Assembly: GCF_000711955.1 (NCBI RefSeq)
Contig: NZ_JONR01000023.1
Coordinates: forward strand, 1-64,000
Length of the DNA: 64,000 bases
Direction: 5' to 3'
Source: Nevskia soli DSM 19509
GTDB lineage: Bacteria > Pseudomonadota > Gammaproteobacteria > Nevskiales > Nevskiaceae
How positions within the stretch are numbered: position 1 is the first letter of the stretch; the number at the start of each line of letters is the position of its first letter. The position numbers and the translations under genes are program-made. The notes beneath the pieces were generated by a model. The model did no database searches and was not told the DNA's origin. It was given only the letters and a program-made list of their open reading frames with translations. Positions 61,849-64,000 of the stretch are shown here, one piece after another.

Positions 61849-62421
61849 ATGGAACCCGCAGCCCGCACCCGCCTGATCGAAACCACCGCCCGCCTGCTGC
61901 AAACCCAGGGCTACCACAACACCGGCCTGAACCAGATCGTGAGCGAGAGCGCGGCCCCCAAGGGCTCGCTCTACCACTACTTTCCCGGCGGCAAGGTCGA
62001 TCTCGCGGTGGCGGCCATCCGCCATTCCGCCGCCGCCACCGCGCAGCAGCTGGCCGCCCTGTCCATGGCCCAGCCCAGCGCGCTGCTCGGGCTGAGCGCC
62101 GTGATCGACCATTTCATCGCCGAGTTCGAATCCTCCGCTTTCCAGAAAGGCTGCCCGATCGCCACTGTCACCCTGGAACAGGCCGCGCTCGACGATGCCA
62201 TCCAGGCCGCCTGCGCCGGGGCCTACGCGTTATGGCAGCAGGGGCTCGAAGCCTGGCTGGGCGCGCTCAAGGTTCCCAACGCCGCTTTCCTCGCCGAACA
62301 CCTGCTGGTCCTGATCGAGGGCGCCATGCTGCTGTCGCGCGCCCAGCGCGATTGCGCGCCGCTGCGCCGGGTCAGGAGCGGCCTGCCTCTTCTGCTCAAC
62401 CTTTCCGGGAGTGCCGCATGA
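61849..62421 (+). CDS. TetR/AcrR family regulator, LmrA/YxaF-like
   Basis: 190 residues. N-terminal helix-turn-helix (RLIETTARLLQTQGYHNTGL, then IVSESAAPKGSLYHYFPGGK) with the PKGSLYHYFPGGK recognition segment typical of the LmrA/YxaF subgroup, and the matching C-terminal ligand domain (ESSAFQKGCPIATVTLE). It should repress its own operon at the operator just upstream. The stop overlaps the hydrolase start (ATGA), so regulator and enzyme are coupled. Confidence 0.93.
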   Translation: MEPAARTRLIETTARLLQTQGYHNTGLNQIVSESAAPKGSLYHYFPGGKVDLAVAAIRHSAAATAQQLAALSMAQPSALLGLSAVIDHFIAEFESSAFQKGCPIATVTLEQAALDDAIQAACAGAYALWQQGLEAWLGALKVPNAAFLAEHLLVLIEGAMLLSRAQRDCAPLRRVRSGLPLLLNLSGSAA

Positions 62422-63332
62422 ACAAGTACCTGCACCCGCTGCTGGGCCTGCTGCTGTCCTGCACCATCGGCGGCGCTCTCGCCGATACACCCGCGTCACC
62501 GGCAACGCCGGCCCCATCCGCCGGCGTCGCCTTCTCCCTGATCAAGACCGGTCACACCCATGCGCAGGCCGGCATGGTCTATTCGGGCGGCAGCTTCTTC
62601 CAGAAGCTGGAGATCAACCACGTCGCCGTGCTGGTGCAGCATCCGCGCGGCAGCTTCCTGTTCGACAGCGGCTTGGGCAAGGACATCGCGGCGCAGTACC
62701 GGCAGGACATGCCCTGGTGGGCCAAGCCCTCGTTCTATTACGAGCCGCCGGTGAATCCCGCCCGCACCCAGCTCGATCAGGCCGGCATCGCCGTGCCGCG
62801 CATCATCCTCAGCCACAGCCACTGGGACCATGCCAGCGGCCTGGTGGATTTCCCCGAGGCCGAGGTGTGGATCACCGCCGAGGAGCGCAACTGGGATCGC
62901 CGGCATCCCGGCTTCCCAGGTTCTTTCCCCTCCCAGGTCGGCCCGCCGTCGATCCAGTGGCACACCTACGCGCTGGAAGACAAACCCTACTTCGGCTTCC
63001 CCCGCAGCCTGGATCTGTTCGGCGACGGCAGCGCCGTGCTGCTGCCCTTGCCCGGCCACACGCCCGGCGCCGTCGGCCTGCTGCTGACGCTCGCTTCCGG
63101 CAAGCAGTACCTGTTCTGCGGTGACACCGTATGGTCGGCCGAGGCCTTGAAGGACTCGAGTCCCAAGTCCTTCCTCGCCAGCCTCATCGCCGACAATGAT
63201 CGTGAAGGCACGCAGCACGCCATCGAGCTGCTGCACAAGCTGATGCTCCAGCACCCGGGCCTGGTGGTGATGCCGGCGCACGATGCGGCGCTGCAGGACA
63301 CGCTGGGCTATTTCCCGCAGTGGGTGCGATGA
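62418..63332 (+). CDS. Secreted metallo-beta-lactamase-fold hydrolase
   Basis: 304 residues. A signal peptide (LHPLLGLLLSCTIGGALA) is followed by a Pro/Ala/Ser linker and an MBL fold with metal motifs HSHWDHASG, the distal His in PLPGHTPGAVG, Asp in LFCGDTVW and the final His in VVMPAHDAA. The general layout resembles N-acyl homoserine lactonases and related periplasmic hydrolases, but the substrate cannot be read from the sequence. Control by a TetR regulator suggests an inducible substrate. Confidence 0.9.
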   Translation: MNKYLHPLLGLLLSCTIGGALADTPASPATPAPSAGVAFSLIKTGHTHAQAGMVYSGGSFFQKLEINHVAVLVQHPRGSFLFDSGLGKDIAAQYRQDMPWWAKPSFYYEPPVNPARTQLDQAGIAVPRIILSHSHWDHASGLVDFPEAEVWITAEERNWDRRHPGFPGSFPSQVGPPSIQWHTYALEDKPYFGFPRSLDLFGDGSAVLLPLPGHTPGAVGLLLTLASGKQYLFCGDTVWSAEALKDSSPKSFLASLIADNDREGTQHAIELLHKLMLQHPGLVVMPAHDAALQDTLGYFPQWVR

Positions 63333-63370
63333 TGGATTGGGGCGCGTAAAAGCGCTCCAATCCAGGATCA

Positions 63371-63401
63371 TGTCATCCTGAGCGCAGAAGGATCTGACAG
63401 G
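63371..63401. repeat. TGTCATCCTGAGCGC intergenic repeat
   Basis: TGTCATCCTGAGCGCAGAAG followed by GATCTGACAGG. It resembles TGTCATTCTGAGCGCGGCGA at 19211-19230 after msrB. Confidence 0.65.
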
Positions 63402-63425
63402 CATCTCAATAGAGGAATCCGCGAA

Positions 63426-64000
63426 GTGCTGAAGCGCGCACTGCTGTTCGTAGTCATCCTGATCGGTACGCTTGTCGTCATCGCGGTGGCGCACACCGCG
63501 CTGACGCCGCGGGTCAGCGTTGCTGTGGTCCCGCTGAGCCAGCTACCCGTCGACAAGCAGGCCGTGGCCGAACGGCTGGCCGCCGCCGTGCGCTTCAGCA
63601 CCATCTCCTGGGAAGATCCCAAGGCTCAACCCGATTCGCAATTGCCCCAGCTCATCGCCTTCCTGCGCAGCAGCTATCCCCTGGTCTTCTCGAAACTCCA
63701 GCAGGAGGAATTTCCCGGCCTGGGCCTGCTGCTGAAATGGCCGGGCCGCGACGCGCAGGCCTTGCCGGTCCTGCTCGCCGCGCACCTGGATGTGGTGCCG
63801 GTGGAGCCGGGCACCGAAGCCGGCTGGCAGCATCCGCCGTTCTCCGGCGATATCGCCGATGGCTACATCTGGGGACGCGGCACACTCGACGACAAGCTGG
63901 TGGCCTTGTCGATCCTGGAAGCGGCGGAAGCCATGCTGGCCCAGGGCCTGCAGCCTCGCCAGACGCTTTACTTCGCCTTCGGCGGCGACGAGGAAATCGG
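63426..64000 (+). CDS. M20 family metallopeptidase (3' end missing)
   Basis: The frame is open from GTG 63426 to the window end (191 codons). GAGGA lies about 9 bases upstream. An N-terminal membrane anchor (ALLFVVILIGTLVVIAVAH) precedes the M20 catalytic domain: metal ligand His in LLAAHLDVVPV, the bridging Asp in WGRGTLDDK, and the Glu-Glu pair in FGGDEEIG. The WQHPPFSGDIADGYIWGRG context resembles the PM20D1/carboxypeptidase S subgroup. It hydrolyses peptides or N-acyl amino acids. The rest of the protein is beyond the window. Confidence 0.92.
   Translation, partial: MLKRALLFVVILIGTLVVIAVAHTALTPRVSVAVVPLSQLPVDKQAVAERLAAAVRFSTISWEDPKAQPDSQLPQLIAFLRSSYPLVFSKLQQEEFPGLGLLLKWPGRDAQALPVLLAAHLDVVPVEPGTEAGWQHPPFSGDIADGYIWGRGTLDDKLVALSILEAAEAMLAQGLQPRQTLYFAFGGDEEI

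Overview
This is about 64 kb of a G+C-rich chromosome that includes the replication origin region. The core gene set is gammaproteobacterial: gyrB-recF-dnaN-dnaA on the minus strand, divergent rpmH-rnpA-yidD-yidC-mnmE, plus purE-purK, uvrD, priA, argS, apaG, sufT and aceF. The style (TonB receptor, S46, M13 and DUF885 peptidases, YXWGXW and DUF6279 lipoproteins, many dispersed palindromes) suggests the Xanthomonadales/Nevskiales neighbourhood. That placement is an inference from gene content; no 16S rRNA or other rRNA and no tRNA was seen.

Layout. 1-8 kb: 3' part of aceF (pyruvate dehydrogenase E2), a TonB-dependent receptor, a DUF885 lipoprotein, an unrecognised 174-residue protein and two small secreted Ala-rich proteins, each closed by a strong terminator. 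8-20 kb: alkyltransferase-like protein, PQQ/haem c dehydrogenase, SDR, lytic transglycosylase, ZIP metal transporter, LysR regulator, M13 peptidase, lysoplasmalogenase, msrB, glutamine amidotransferase. 20-32 kb: glycosyltransferase, TerC, Ser-rich lipoprotein, uvrD, argS-SPOR pair, priA, Kef-type antiporter, EamA transporter. 32-43 kb: NTF2-like protein, YadG/YadH-type ABC exporter, OYE-like flavoenzyme, MipA/OmpV protein, sufT-apaG, SIMPL protein, purE-purK, Gln-rich YXWGXW lipoprotein, orphan ParA.

44-54.6 kb is the origin block. The dnaN-dnaA spacer (48833-49102) is A+T-rich with DnaA-box-like sites and is the best oriC candidate. Directly behind mnmE lies a visibly A+T-richer two-gene cassette, DarT-DarG (54.7-56.4 kb), a DNA-ADP-ribosylating toxin-antitoxin / phage-defence system and the clearest acquired element here. 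56.5-64 kb: a small two-CxxC protein, a Rieske oxygenase coupled to a DUF1648-like membrane protein, an S46 dipeptidyl peptidase, a DUF6279 lipoprotein, a TetR-MBL hydrolase operon with a likely LmrA/YxaF-type operator, and the 5' part of an M20 peptidase.

The intergenic space carries several families of short inverted repeats. At least three copies (after the PQQ dehydrogenase, the amidotransferase and the DUF6279 gene) contain the stop codon of the gene before them. No CRISPR array, insertion sequence or prophage was seen.
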